Shown here in pieces: positions 7,080-16,059 of a stretch of DNA of 64,000 nucleotides. The notes beneath the pieces were generated by a model. The model ran no database searches. It was not told where the DNA came from and saw only the letters and a program-made list of their open reading frames with translations. Numbering within the stretch: the stretch's first letter is position 1; every line of letters begins with the position of its first letter. This DNA comes from Zeaxanthinibacter sp. PT1 (GTDB lineage Bacteria > Bacteroidota > Bacteroidia > Flavobacteriales > Flavobacteriaceae), in NCBI RefSeq assembly GCF_028464225.1, contig NZ_JAQPCN010000003.1, positions 186,001-250,000 of the forward strand. The letters run 5' to 3'. Position numbers and translations under genes: made by a program.

Positions 7080-9731
7080 TTAGTTCCACTGTTCTTCTTT
7101 TTTTTGATCTCTCACCGGAGAACCGTTCGTTGCCGTGGTATAAGGCAGGTAGATCTTGAAGCTTGCCCCTTCACCTTCTTTCCCAAAGGCCTGGATATAT
7201 CCCCTGTGATTTTCAACAATCTTCTTACAAATAGCCAAACCGATCCCCGTACCCTTATATTCAGGCTGGTAGTGCAACCTCTGGAAGATTTCAAATATAC
7301 GCTCTGCGTTCTCCTGCTTAAAGCCTATCCCGTTGTCCTCTACAGTGATGAGGTAATATTTCCTGGCGAGTTTTGTGAAGGGAGCATTGATAGACTCTCT
7401 TCTGACCTCTTCTGAACGAATAAAAACTTTGGGTTCTTCTTCGGGAGAGCGGTACTTAATAGCATTTGAGATTAGATTGTTGAACAGTTGTTCCATTTGA
7501 AATGGGACTGCTTGAATAGTGGGCAACGGGTCCAATTCAATTTTCAGGTTGACCTCCTTAATCTGTACACTCAGATTATCCTGAATGTTTTCCATGACCG
7601 TATTCAGGTCTACTTCTTCAATTTTTTCGAGGGCACTGTCTATCCTGGAATAGGTAAGCAGGTTCTTGATCAATGTCTGCATCCGGTCTGCAGCCTGGGT
7701 GATCTTTTCAAAATAATTCTGACTTCTTTTTGAAATGCTGTCCAGGTCATTGATCCTGGAAATAAACATTTGAATCTTACGTAAGGGTTCTTGCAGGTCA
7801 TGGCTCGCAACCCTGTTAAACGATTCAAGTTCCGCATTACTTCTTTTCAACTCACGGTTCCGGTTAATCAGGTTTCTTTCAGATTTAATCTGCTTGGTAA
7901 CATCCTGTGCAACGCCGATCATAACAGGATCTTTTTTGGCATGCATGAATTGGCCGAAAATTTTAAGGTATTTAATATTACCTTGGTTTGTTACTACCCT
8001 GAAGGTGTGTTCCAGGGGTTGTAAAGAGCCGATAGATTTTTCTGCCTTGGTTTTAAAAATGGCTTTGTCATCAGTATGAACAATATTCATGAAACTGTCT
8101 ACTGATGGCTCAATAGAGCCTACTTCCCGGTCCAACAGGTGGTAGAAATTATCGGAAATTCGTAGGTTATCCTGGGCTATATCCCATATGTAACTTCCAA
8201 TTTTGGCCATACCTTCAGCATTGCTGAGGATGGAGTTCTGGATCTGCAACTCTTCATTTAAATGAAGAAGATGTTTTTCTGCTTCCTTGATGTGCGTTAT
8301 GTTGATTGCAGTTGCCGTCAGCCTGTTGTTAATAGGTTGTAATGTTGTACGGAACCAAAGATCCCGGTCTTCGTAAACATATTTCCGTTCTATTACTTCT
8401 TTTTGCTGGGTTTTAATGCAATTAAGCATTACCTCGAATGATCCGCTCTCGACGGTTTTGGGATAGACTTGGGAGACCAACCTCCCTGTAATTTCCTGTG
8501 CGCTTAAATCGATGTAATTTGAAATATTCTCAGTGACATACAAAATTTTAAAATCGATAACATTCCCCTGCTCATCATAGACCGCTTCGTAGTGATTGAT
8601 CGTATTGTCTGTACTTTCCAAAATAACTTTAAGCAACTTCCGGGTGTCATCCAGATCTTCATTCCTATCTTTTAACTCCTGGTTTAGCCTAATGAGTTTT
8701 TCTTCAGCGTTCTTTTCCTCTGTACTATTCCTGGCAATGATCAATAATCCATGGGAAAGTGGGCGGACAACACTTGCGAACCACATTTTCTGGCCATTTG
8801 CCGCAATTTGCCTGTCAAATACAACTCTTTTTTGCTCCTTATAACTGTTAATAAGTTCATCCATCTCCCCATTTAGAAGTAAAAACGGGAATAGCTTGGA
8901 AATGGGTTTGCCAATAAGGCTTTCGGGGGATTTGCCCATATGAGTCTTATTGCTCTCATTGGCGAAGGTCACCTTGAAATCGTATATCTGTCCATCCCGA
9001 TCATATAAGGGCTCGTAAAAATTGATGATGTTGTCCGTATTCTGTAAAATACTGTGCAGGAAGGTTTCTGCACGAATAATACTCTTTCGGTCCTCATCGA
9101 TGATTTTGAAGAAAATAATAAACACGATCAATGAAAAAATAGCTAACAGGAGCGAAGTGAGATGCGTGACGAAACTTTGAGATTGATAAGCGGACAGCCG
9201 TTCCTGCAACAGGGCTTCCTTCTTCAGTACAAGTTTTACTTTTAATTGCCTGAGCTGATTCATTAAACTGTCGGCCTTCCTGACCTGACTCAAAATTTCC
9301 GGGTCCTGTGATCGGAAATCAGGTAGTTGGCTGTTAATAAGGGTCAGGGAAGCATGTAATTGATCTTTTAGCTTGGTGACCGAGTCAAGAGTCTCCTGGT
9401 TCTCAGGGACTGTTTCAGTTAGCTCGTAAAGCTTTTTTAAGGATGCTTCACTTTGCTGCTTGTAATCATCGTAAGATAATTGGAAAGAAGAGTCCCTCAC
9501 GATCACAGAGCGAAATTGTGCCGATTCCATGATATTGTACATGGAAAACAGGTTGTTGATCTCCTTATCCACTTGGAAGGAAAGGGAAACAAGATCGGCA
9601 GATCTTTGCAAATTTTTGATTTGGCGAAAGGTAATTCCTGCGATCAGTAACAAAAGTACGACAGCTATAGCAACACCTAAGCGGAATGGAGCACGCCTGG
9701 TTCTTGTATTTTCTGAGTTGTTGAGGTTCAT
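7080..9731 (-). CDS. Membrane-bound PAS-domain sensor histidine kinase
   Basis: An 883-residue two-component kinase. A transmembrane helix at about residues 17-37 and a second near 185-210 enclose a helical periplasmic segment of about 145 residues. Three PAS/PAC-like modules follow (roughly 220-340, 362-480, 505-615), each ended by a Lys-Glu-Ala-Glu-type linker. The HisKA dimerisation helix contains Ala-Ser-His-Asp-Leu-Gln-Glu-Pro-Leu-Arg with the phospho-accepting His. The ATPase shows Asn-Leu-Ile-Ser-Asn-Ala-Ile-Lys-Tyr (N box), Asp-Asn-Gly-Ile-Gly-Phe (G1) and Gly-Thr-Gly-Ile-Gly-Leu (G2). No receiver domain or adjacent response regulator is present, so its partner is elsewhere. It resembles phytochrome-like kinases in the C-terminal half, but no GAF/PHY domain is visible. 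Confidence 0.9.
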   Translation of the reverse strand: MNLNNSENTRTRRAPFRLGVAIAVVLLLLIAGITFRQIKNLQRSADLVSLSFQVDKEINNLFSMYNIMESAQFRSVIVRDSSFQLSYDDYKQQSEASLKKLYELTETVPENQETLDSVTKLKDQLHASLTLINSQLPDFRSQDPEILSQVRKADSLMNQLRQLKVKLVLKKEALLQERLSAYQSQSFVTHLTSLLLAIFSLIVFIIFFKIIDEDRKSIIRAETFLHSILQNTDNIINFYEPLYDRDGQIYDFKVTFANESNKTHMGKSPESLIGKPISKLFPFLLLNGEMDELINSYKEQKRVVFDRQIAANGQKMWFASVVRPLSHGLLIIARNSTEEKNAEEKLIRLNQELKDRNEDLDDTRKLLKVILESTDNTINHYEAVYDEQGNVIDFKILYVTENISNYIDLSAQEITGRLVSQVYPKTVESGSFEVMLNCIKTQQKEVIERKYVYEDRDLWFRTTLQPINNRLTATAINITHIKEAEKHLLHLNEELQIQNSILSNAEGMAKIGSYIWDIAQDNLRISDNFYHLLDREVGSIEPSVDSFMNIVHTDDKAIFKTKAEKSIGSLQPLEHTFRVVTNQGNIKYLKIFGQFMHAKKDPVMIGVAQDVTKQIKSERNLINRNRELKRSNAELESFNRVASHDLQEPLRKIQMFISRINDLDSISKRSQNYFEKITQAADRMQTLIKNLLTYSRIDSALEKIEEVDLNTVMENIQDNLSVQIKEVNLKIELDPLPTIQAVPFQMEQLFNNLISNAIKYRSPEEEPKVFIRSEEVRRESINAPFTKLARKYYLITVEDNGIGFKQENAERIFEIFQRLHYQPEYKGTGIGLAICKKIVENHRGYIQAFGKEGEGASFKIYLPYTTATNGSPVRDQKKEEQWN

Positions 9732-10334
9732 CTATTTTAACATATTGACAATATTTGCCAAGTAATTAATTCGGGGATTCAGTTAGAGAAATTGCAGCTG
9801 CTCAACTGAATTTTATCATAGCATCAGATTCACTTCATATTTTTAAAAATTGTTTAATAACCTCCTAACTCCTTAGTACCATCTCATGTGAAACCGAAGA
9901 TCCCGTTTATTATTATGCAGAAATATACTATTTTTTGTAAGTTTAATCTCACGAATAGTGAATGCTGTATCATCTGGAATCGTCACTTTAAGTTTCGTGG
10001 TGTAGTCAATAATTTTTGAGTCCCTCATTTTTTTAATCCAGCCTCATATATATATTGTTCTGTTTGATCAACGTGTACACGATCATTCTGTGAACCCATG
10101 GAGGGATAGTATTCTATACTACTATAATAATCATATAAGCCCTATACTATTGACCCGATTCAGATTATTGTTAATTCTTTACTGAAGTATTACATATACT
10201 ATTACTTATTGGTTATACTACTCTTATTTCCGATAGAGCACTAAAAGAAATCCGGATGATATTAAATTTATAGAGAAGGTTGAACTGACCATGGCTTCAC
10301 CTTCTGAGGCGTAATAATGTTAACCTGATTCACT
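9732..10334. other. 603-bp intergenic region, AT-rich
   Basis: Separates the divergent histidine kinase and MgtC-like genes. Apart from the small reverse-strand ORF at 9873-10028 there is no coding signal, no terminator and no clear TAnnTTTG box. The part from 10030 to 10260 is AT-rich with runs of TATA but nothing that can be assigned. Confidence 0.5.
9873..10028 (-). CDS. Possible small protein, 51 residues, unknown
   Basis: ATG 10028 to TAA 9873. The product is hydrophilic, Lys/Asp/Thr-rich and ends with Phe-His-Met-Arg-Trp-Tyr. Residue usage looks protein-like, with no low-complexity stretch, and the ORF sits alone in a 600-bp gap. No family is recognised and there is no clear ribosome-binding site, so this is only a candidate. 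Confidence 0.3.
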   Translation of the reverse strand: MRDSKIIDYTTKLKVTIPDDTAFTIREIKLTKNSIFLHNNKRDLRFHMRWY

Positions 10335-10796
10335 ATGAATGAAATATTTGGAACGGGAAATGGGTTGGATCTTGTAGATTTCTGCATACGGATAGCTGCG
10401 GCCTTGATGGCGGGAATACTAATGGGATTTGAACGGGAGCTTAAGGGTAAAAGTGCAGGGTTAAAAACCCAAACATTGGTATCTATAGGTTCTGCGGTAT
10501 TTGTTTTTATTTCCCTGGTTTTTAAAGAAGAACCCAATGTGGATATTACAAGGGTCCTCAGCCAGGTGATTATCGGTATAGGATTTCTAGGTGGTGGAGT
10601 TATTCTTCAAAAAGGAGATAAGATAGAGGGTCTTACCACCGCGGCAACGGTTTGGTGCAGCGCTGCTGCAGGTTGCCTGGCAGCAGTGGGAATGTTTGCC
10701 GAATTGGGTGTACTGACCTTACTTGTTCTGGTGATTAATGTCATATTTGGTATCATAGATAGGAGAATAGAGTTGCATACAGACGAGGAAGAGTAA
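10335..10796 (+). CDS. MgtC/SapB family membrane protein
   Basis: A 153-residue protein with four to five hydrophobic segments. The hallmark is the first loop Gly-Phe-Glu-Arg-Glu-Leu-Lys-Gly-Lys-Ser-Ala-Gly-Leu-Lys-Thr-Gln-Thr-Leu-Val, followed by Gly-Ile-Gly-Phe-Leu-Gly-Gly-Gly-Val-Ile and a Gly-Leu-Thr-Thr-Ala-Ala-Thr-Val-Trp motif. MgtC-family inner-membrane proteins are linked to magnesium limitation and acid or envelope stress; in Salmonella MgtC modulates the F1Fo ATP synthase. This is the short form without the C-terminal ACT-like domain. Monocistronic, followed by the tandem small RNAs. Confidence 0.88.
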   Translation: MNEIFGTGNGLDLVDFCIRIAAALMAGILMGFERELKGKSAGLKTQTLVSIGSAVFVFISLVFKEEPNVDITRVLSQVIIGIGFLGGGVILQKGDKIEGLTTAATVWCSAAAGCLAAVGMFAELGVLTLLVLVINVIFGIIDRRIELHTDEEE

Positions 10797-10900
10797 GTCA
10801 AGCCATCTTTGGAACAGGAATGATACCTGCAAATACAGCAATTTTCGTCATTTGATCAATTTTCAATTTTATAGCACACGATTCTAGTTCATGATCCTAT

Positions 10901-10908
10901 TATATTTG
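10901..10908 (+). promoter_or_regulatory. TAnnTTTG box of small RNA copy 1
   Basis: TATATTTG, a perfect Bacteroidota -7 element, ends 5 bases before the first base shared by the two small RNA copies. No clear TTG -33 box is visible at the expected distance. Confidence 0.55.
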
Positions 10909-10913
10909 TGGTA

Positions 10914-10995
10914 TCATAAGTAAGTAAAACAGTTCAGACACTGAATTGTTAGTATATAAAAAAGAGAGCGTGGGGACGCTCTCTTTTTCTTTTTA
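10914..10995 (+). ncRNA. Candidate small structured RNA, copy 1 of 2
   Basis: Starts with TCATAAGTAAGT, then a 10-bp hairpin (AACAGTTCAG 10928-10937, loop ACA, CTGAATTGTT 10941-10950, one G-T pair), a short AU-rich linker and a strong intrinsic terminator whose stem GAGAGCGT/ACGCTCTC is extended by A5/T5 with a GGGG loop. The second copy lies 172 bp downstream with the same ends and terminator but a different hairpin sequence. No ORF of note lies inside. This matches an independently transcribed sRNA of about 80 nt. It may belong to a published flavobacterial RNA motif such as Flavo-1, which I cannot check. Confidence 0.68.
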
Positions 10996-11073
10996 AGAAA
11001 TACTGTTTATGTGTAAAAAATTTATTGTGCTATTTTTTTCATCAAAAAGAGCATATCTTCGAAATTTTTGTCA

Positions 11074-11081
11074 TACTTTTA
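11074..11081 (+). promoter_or_regulatory. Likely -7 box of small RNA copy 2
   Basis: TACTTTTA differs from TAnnTTTG only in the last base, and lies 4 bases before the conserved RNA start, the same geometry as in copy 1. Confidence 0.4.
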
Positions 11082-11085
11082 CTAC

Positions 11086-11177
11086 TCATAAGTAAGTGAA
11101 CAACAAACCGGATTTCGGTCCGAGTTTGTAAGTACATAAAAAAAGAGAGCGTGGGGACGCTCTCTTTTTCTTTTTAG
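11086..11177 (+). ncRNA. Candidate small structured RNA, copy 2 of 2
   Basis: Same flanks as copy 1 (TCATAAGTAAGT at the start, GTAAGTACATAAAA before the terminator, and an identical terminator stem and loop). The 5' hairpin has a different sequence but the same length and position: CAAACCGGAT at 11104-11113, loop TTCG, and a 3' arm at 11118-11128 with one bulged A. Conserved shape with changed sequence points to selection on RNA structure. The terminator ends 24 bp from the convergent tesB stop. Confidence 0.68.
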
Positions 11178-11200
11178 GACTAGCTGAGTTTTATCCACTT

Positions 11201-12061
11201 CTAATCCCCGATCCGCATCAGTCCTTCCTGGGTTACTGAAGCAACCAGTACACCGTCTTTTCTAAATATATTTCCTCTTGCAAATCCCCTGGCGTTGGAG
11301 GCACTGGGACTGTCCATGGAATACAATAGCCACTCATCTATCCTGAATTCGCGGTGGAACCATATAGAATGATCAAGGCTTGCAAAGAATGATCTTTTGT
11401 TTTTCAGTTCCTCACGGTGGGGCAGGGAAGCAGTAAACAACAAATTATAATCCGAAACATAAGCCAGGATCTGCTGTTGCATTGGAAGATCAAGATCCAC
11501 TTCTTCTTTAGAGCACATCCAAAGATTGCTGTAAGGATCACTGTTACTCATTAGTTTGGTAGTGAGCTTTTCCACCGATCGGAATTCAAATATTTCGGGT
11601 AAGGTAAGTTTCAGCCTTTTATAATATTCCGGATTGGTTTCCCGCACTGCTTCTAACTGCTCGGAATTTGAAGATAGCATAGCAGGAAGTAAAACGTTGG
11701 GCATGGTAATCTGGTGATCAGCTCCCGGTTCTTTTACCTGGAAAGATGCTGCCATATTAAAGATAGCTTTTCCATTTTGTTTGGCTACCACTCGTCTCGT
11801 GGTGAAACTACCACCGTTACGTATGGTATCTACCTCGTATACAATAGGGATTTCCAGGTCACCTCCTAGGATAAAATAAGCATGCATGGAATGAGCGTAG
11901 CGATCTGCCGGGACGGTTTGGTAGGCTGCATGAAGAGCCTGGGCCAGTACCTGTCCGCCAAACACCCGGCCCCAGGGAGCCTGGTAGTTTTTGCCTTTAA
12001 ACACAAAATCGTCCAGGCGCTCTAGGGTCAATAATGCAATGAGAGAATCAATAGTTTGCAT
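11201..12061 (-). CDS. tesB: Acyl-CoA thioesterase II
   Basis: A 286-residue double-hotdog thioesterase that by family hydrolyses medium- and long-chain acyl-CoA to fatty acid and CoA. The N-terminal hotdog carries Gly-Gln-Val-Leu-Ala-Gln-Ala and the Ser-Met-His-Ala-Tyr-Phe-Ile strand; the C-terminal one ends in His-Ser-Ile-Trp-Phe-His and Ser-Ala-Arg-Gly-like segments with an Asp-Glu-Trp-Leu-Leu-Tyr motif. Length matches E. coli TesB. Monocistronic; its start is 72 bp from the convergent end of the PepSY-like gene. Confidence 0.9.
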   Translation of the reverse strand: MQTIDSLIALLTLERLDDFVFKGKNYQAPWGRVFGGQVLAQALHAAYQTVPADRYAHSMHAYFILGGDLEIPIVYEVDTIRNGGSFTTRRVVAKQNGKAIFNMAASFQVKEPGADHQITMPNVLLPAMLSSNSEQLEAVRETNPEYYKRLKLTLPEIFEFRSVEKLTTKLMSNSDPYSNLWMCSKEEVDLDLPMQQQILAYVSDYNLLFTASLPHREELKNKRSFFASLDHSIWFHREFRIDEWLLYSMDSPSASNARGFARGNIFRKDGVLVASVTQEGLMRIGD

Positions 12062-12132
12062 GGAACAATGATAGACAAAATTTTACGGTTAGTAAAAGAT
12101 GCCTTTAACCATAAATACTACGGTCGTGGATA

Positions 12133-12561
12133 TCAATTGATCACCTTTCCATTTTTATCCAGTTCTACATCCTTGTTCTTTCCGCTCCGCTTGAATTCTA
12201 TATCAAAAAATAGCCCTTTTTGCGGATGCTCAACTTCTTCAATTTCGGTTATCTCAGAACGATCATATTCGTTTTTAATTTTTTCTCTCACAGGTTCCGG
12301 AAGATCATCAAAGTCTATAGATCGTTCTGTTTCTATCCAGTTTCCGTCCTTGTCAAAGTCGGCCCGGTAATGTTTACCATCGATCTTGAAACTGGATTCA
12401 AAAAAACCATTGGAATCCGTTTCCCAATCGGGGTCATCCTCCCCGGGGTATTTGGCCTGGAATGCTTTTTTAACCGCTTCGGGGACCTGGCCTTTTGCTC
12501 GGTCTGCGCAGGCACTTGTCAATAAAAGAATTGCAAATAATAGAGTGAGCTGTGTCTTCAT
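12133..12561 (-). CDS. PepSY-like (beta-lactamase-inhibitor-like) periplasmic lipoprotein
   Basis: A 142-residue exported protein. The signal peptide ends in Leu-Leu-Thr-Ser-Ala-Cys, a usable lipobox with Cys18. The mature part consists of the repeated pattern of the PepSY-like family common in Bacteroidota: Val-Pro-Glu-Ala-Val-Lys-Lys-Ala-Phe, a Trp-Glu strand, Ala-Asp-Phe-Asp-Lys-Asp-Gly-Asn-Trp and Leu-Pro-Glu-Pro-Val-Arg, then a final Leu-Asp-Lys-Asn-Gly strand. Family function is not known. Monocistronic. Confidence 0.8.
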   Translation of the reverse strand: MKTQLTLLFAILLLTSACADRAKGQVPEAVKKAFQAKYPGEDDPDWETDSNGFFESSFKIDGKHYRADFDKDGNWIETERSIDFDDLPEPVREKIKNEYDRSEITEIEEVEHPQKGLFFDIEFKRSGKNKDVELDKNGKVIN

Positions 12562-12838
12562 GATAAGGGTTCTTTTTTAGAACTACTAAAAGTATACAGT
12601 ACTTTAAAGGGAGCGGTTGTGAATAATTCTGATTTTTAACGCATTAAGAATGGACGTAAATCTCTTGATCAGATGAACATACCATGAAAAAATAAGCTGC
12701 ATGCCCAGGGTGTAAAGGGGTTTGGAACCTCAAATTTAAATGACTCTAGCCGGAAGTTGATGGACGCTGTCAAAAATTTTCGCTATGAGACTCTTATTCA
12801 TGCTGATAGAAGTGTAATTTTCTGGAAAATATAAAATT

Positions 12839-13351
12839 ATGAGTCAAGAGAATCTATATAACGAAGAAGCGAGGAAAAAATTAAAAGACATGGTCGACGA
12901 TATAGACTTCGCCATGATGGAAACCGGGCTGGGTCAGCGACCTACTCATATCATTCCAATGAGCACTAAGAAGGTCGATGAGGATGGTAAAATATGGTTC
13001 CTAAGCAATGACAATAGTGAACATAATAAGAATATCCATAACGATGGATATTTACAATTGATATACAGCAACCCCAATGAAATGGAATTCCTGACGATCT
13101 ATGGTACTGCGGAGATCAGTAAAGATCAGAATGTGCTTAATGAGCTATACAGCAAAGCAGATGATACCTGGTTTGACGGGGTAGAGGATCCCAAGCTATC
13201 TGCCATTCGGGTAACCCCAAAATCGGCCCATTACTGGGACTCGCAGGCCGGAAAGTTCATCACCTTGTTTAAGATTGGAATGGGCGCTATATCCGGTAAC
13301 AAACAAGATGTTGGCAGAGAAGGAGATCTTCACCTGAATAGCGAAGTATAA
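12839..13351 (+). CDS. Pyridoxamine 5'-phosphate oxidase-like general stress protein
   Basis: A 170-residue split-barrel flavin-binding-type protein (general stress protein 26 family). It shows a Phe-Ala-Met-Met-Glu-Thr opening, the central Lys-Ile-Trp-Phe-Leu-Ser-Asn-Asp strand, a Tyr-Gly-Thr-Ala-Glu-Ile strand and a C-terminal Pro-Lys-Ser-Ala-His-Tyr-Trp-Asp motif. Members bind FMN/FAD, F420 or a related cofactor; substrates are mostly unknown. Followed within 10 bp by a terminator. Confidence 0.83.
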   Translation: MSQENLYNEEARKKLKDMVDDIDFAMMETGLGQRPTHIIPMSTKKVDEDGKIWFLSNDNSEHNKNIHNDGYLQLIYSNPNEMEFLTIYGTAEISKDQNVLNELYSKADDTWFDGVEDPKLSAIRVTPKSAHYWDSQAGKFITLFKIGMGAISGNKQDVGREGDLHLNSEV

Positions 13352-13359
13352 GTTATAAA

Positions 13360-13385
13360 ATCCTGCCCCTGGGCAGGATTTTTTG
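13360..13385 (+). terminator. Rho-independent terminator of the stress protein gene
   Basis: ATCCTGCC / GGCAGGAT stem (13360-13367, 13372-13379) with a CCTG tetraloop, followed by TTTTTT. Confidence 0.9.
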
Positions 13386-13436
13386 TAAGCGGTCCTTTAA
13401 ACATTATTTTTTGATATTTCCGGATTCCATGGATGC

Positions 13437-14615
13437 TTAGATATCTGTCGACTTAAATTCTGATATCGTTATCCCCTGGCTTAGCTTGATTGTAAGAGGG
13501 GTAAGTTGTTGCTTCATACTTTTTAGGTAGGCCTCAGAAATTTCCCCGGTAAATTCATTTACATGATTTTCGTGTACCAGGTTGATAGTACATCCGCCAA
13601 ATCCTCCGCCCATCATCCTGGACCCGGCAATATATGGTTTGTTACTCGCATAGTCGACGAGGAAGTCCAATTCCGGACAGCTCACTTTATACAAATCTCG
13701 CAACCCACTATGAGATAGGAACATCAACCTTCCTAATGCTTCAATCCTACCACCTTTTATTTCATCAACGGCTTGGAGTACGCGATTGTTCTCTTCGATC
13801 ACGAAAAGTGCTTTTGAGTAGAGATCTACTGGCATGGAATCCTGTAAATCCAGTAAGGTGGATTTGGGTACGTCCACTAAATACCTGTAATGATTACCAA
13901 AGTCGTTTATGATCTCCAGGGCTTTTTCGCATGCATTTCGTCGGCTATTGTACTCACTGTCTGCCAGCTTATGAGAAACATTTGTATTTAGCAGGACTAG
14001 GGTGTAGGGCTTAAAATTAGCCGGAACAAGCTCATAGTTCAAGGTCTGGCAATCCAGGTGTATCAGGGTACTTTTTTTACCTTTCACGACAGCAAACTGA
14101 TCCATGACCCCGCATTGGGTGCCAGCATAATCATGTTCCGCTTTTTGGGCCATCAGTATAATTTTTTTGTCCGTAAGACCAAGTTTGTAAAGCGAATTCA
14201 AGCCCTTCCCTGTACCGCACAAGAGTGCTGCAGAGGAACTCAAACCGGCACCTGCCGGCAGTTCGCCTCGTATCAGGCAATCAAAACCATTTAGGGTGGT
14301 CGATGATTTAATTTTTAGCTGTGCGGTAATCCCGATGATATAATTTCTCCATGCATTGTCAACCGGATTCAAATCGTCCAGACAGAATTCAAAGTAATGA
14401 TCGTATCGCTCCGAGTATACCCGGCATTGAGCGGTATCATTTCGACGGAAAACAAGTTCCAGTTGCTGATCGATAGCAGCCGGGAGCACATGACCACCGT
14501 TATAATCTATATGTTCCCCGATGAGGTTGATACGGCCGGGTGCATATACAACGAGGTCCCCGGGTTCAGGAGAGGGGAAAAAATCGGGAATTGGCTTATT
14601 TGACCTTGGTTTCAT
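13437..14615 (-). CDS. galK: Galactokinase
   Basis: A 392-residue GHMP kinase that phosphorylates galactose to galactose-1-phosphate, first step of the Leloir pathway. Motifs: Gly-Arg-Ile-Asn-Leu-Ile-Gly-Glu-His-Ile-Asp-Tyr-Asn-Gly-Gly (galactose signature), Gly-Ala-Gly-Leu-Ser-Ser-Ser-Ala-Ala (ATP loop) and Met-Met-Gly-Gly-Gly-Phe-Gly-Gly-Cys. ATG 14615 is preferred over the 48-bp longer hydrophobic frame start at 14663, because a TAnnTTTG box at 14636-14643 lies between them. It is divergent from a secreted galactanase, implying joint galactan use. Confidence 0.92.
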   Translation of the reverse strand: MKPRSNKPIPDFFPSPEPGDLVVYAPGRINLIGEHIDYNGGHVLPAAIDQQLELVFRRNDTAQCRVYSERYDHYFEFCLDDLNPVDNAWRNYIIGITAQLKIKSSTTLNGFDCLIRGELPAGAGLSSSAALLCGTGKGLNSLYKLGLTDKKIILMAQKAEHDYAGTQCGVMDQFAVVKGKKSTLIHLDCQTLNYELVPANFKPYTLVLLNTNVSHKLADSEYNSRRNACEKALEIINDFGNHYRYLVDVPKSTLLDLQDSMPVDLYSKALFVIEENNRVLQAVDEIKGGRIEALGRLMFLSHSGLRDLYKVSCPELDFLVDYASNKPYIAGSRMMGGGFGGCTINLVHENHVNEFTGEISEAYLKSMKQQLTPLTIKLSQGITISEFKSTDI

Positions 14616-14635
14616 TGCTGAGATTTCAAGAATAA

Positions 14636-14643
14636 CAAATATA
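14636..14643 (-). promoter_or_regulatory. TATATTTG promoter box of galK
   Basis: Perfect -7 consensus 20 bases upstream of the chosen galK ATG; it supports ATG 14615 rather than 14663. No TTG box at the standard distance. Confidence 0.55.
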
Positions 14644-14753
14644 TTTAATGTGATCAGTATCATTTAGAGCTGTGAAGGTACAGCTTGGCAATTTGTGCAA
14701 TGTCTTATATATGCTTACCGTAAACATTACCAATCTAGAAATAAACAGTAACA

Positions 14754-15911
14754 ATGTTCAAATTAATCTGGTCTTTCTCCTTAGGTGTGCTACTGATTGC
14801 CTGTTCTTCCGAATCAGGCAAAAATACCGGAGCCTCTGTTGGTTCTTCAGAACCTGAATTAGGAGGGGAAAAGGAGGCTTTCTATTACGGGGCCGATCTT
14901 TCATACGTAAATGAAATGCAGGATTGCGGGGCAACTTATTACAACAAGGAGGGAAAGGCTATGGATCCTTACCAAATTTTTGCCCAGGCCGGAACCAACC
15001 TGGTACGATTTAGGTTATGGCACGATCCATCCTGGGGTGAATACTCGGGTTTTGAAGATGTGCGAAGATCGATCAGCAGGGCTAAAGCACAGGGGCTTCC
15101 TGTGCTGCTTGATTTCCACTACTCGGATACCTGGGCAGACCCGGAAAGACAGTTGGTCCCCAAGGCCTGGAAAGCAGAGGTGAATAATACAGCAGTATTA
15201 GGAGATTCCGTCTATCAATATACATATAAAACCCTTTTAAAGTTAGGAGACATGGGGCTTCTTCCCGATATGGTACAAGTGGGCAATGAAACCAATGTCA
15301 TGATCCTGCAAGATGATATGAAAGAAGGACCAATAAACTGGACACGCAATGCTTTCCTATTCAATAAGGGCATTGAGGCCGTAAGGGACATCAGTCTAAA
15401 ATACGAAAAGGAAGTAGGCATAATGCTTCATATCGCTCAGCCTGAAAACGCAATCAGATGGTTTAAAGATGCTGTGGCCAATGGAATAACGGACTTTGAC
15501 TGGATCGGGATCTCTTATTATCCCCTTTGGTCTGAATATCCCCTGGAAGAATTGGGGGGTGCTTTGAGCAGTTTGAAGGAAACCTATCAAAAAAGGATTA
15601 TGATAGTGGAGACGGCCTATCCCTATACTATGGCTAATGCAGATGCAGCGAATAACATTTTGGGAGAAGAAGCATTACTTCCCGGGTATCCTGCCACGCC
15701 CAAAGGGCAATATGATTACCTCAAACGTTTGGCCAGGATCATTAAAGCTGCCGATGGAGGCGGGCTGGTATATTGGGAGCCTGCCTGGGTGACTACCAAT
15801 TGCCGGACACAATGGGGACAAGGATCACATTGGGATAATGCCACCCTATTTGACCAGCGAGGCAAGGCACACCTTGGAATGCAATTTTATGCAGAAGCAA
15901 AAAATGATTAA
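14754..15911 (+). CDS. GH53 arabinogalactan endo-beta-1,4-galactanase, lipoprotein
   Basis: A 385-residue glycoside hydrolase family 53 enzyme that cleaves beta-1,4-galactan side chains of pectin. A type II signal peptide ends in Leu-Leu-Ile-Ala-Cys (Cys17), followed by a Ser/Gly-rich linker, so it is likely tethered to the outer membrane. The catalytic domain begins Tyr-Tyr-Gly-Ala-Asp-Leu-Ser-Tyr and contains Gly-Asn-Glu-Thr-Asn (acid/base) and Val-Glu-Thr-Ala-Tyr-Pro (nucleophile), plus Trp-Glu-Pro-Ala-Trp near the end. It is divergent from galK; no SusC/SusD pair lies next to it. Confidence 0.92.
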   Translation: MFKLIWSFSLGVLLIACSSESGKNTGASVGSSEPELGGEKEAFYYGADLSYVNEMQDCGATYYNKEGKAMDPYQIFAQAGTNLVRFRLWHDPSWGEYSGFEDVRRSISRAKAQGLPVLLDFHYSDTWADPERQLVPKAWKAEVNNTAVLGDSVYQYTYKTLLKLGDMGLLPDMVQVGNETNVMILQDDMKEGPINWTRNAFLFNKGIEAVRDISLKYEKEVGIMLHIAQPENAIRWFKDAVANGITDFDWIGISYYPLWSEYPLEELGGALSSLKETYQKRIMIVETAYPYTMANADAANNILGEEALLPGYPATPKGQYDYLKRLARIIKAADGGGLVYWEPAWVTTNCRTQWGQGSHWDNATLFDQRGKAHLGMQFYAEAKND

Positions 15912-16059
15912 TTCGATGATGGTCGGTTTGCATTGACCAATATGGATTTTCCAACTTCAGACTGATGAGGTATATGTTTAGATGGATAAAAATTACTAAG
16001 ACTTCAATCTGATCTTATTTCATATGTAGTTTTTTTCATCTCTATTATATGCAATCCAT

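Noticed and set aside
7071-7415. Forward frames over the histidine kinase
   Set aside because: Antisense shadows of a clear kinase domain.
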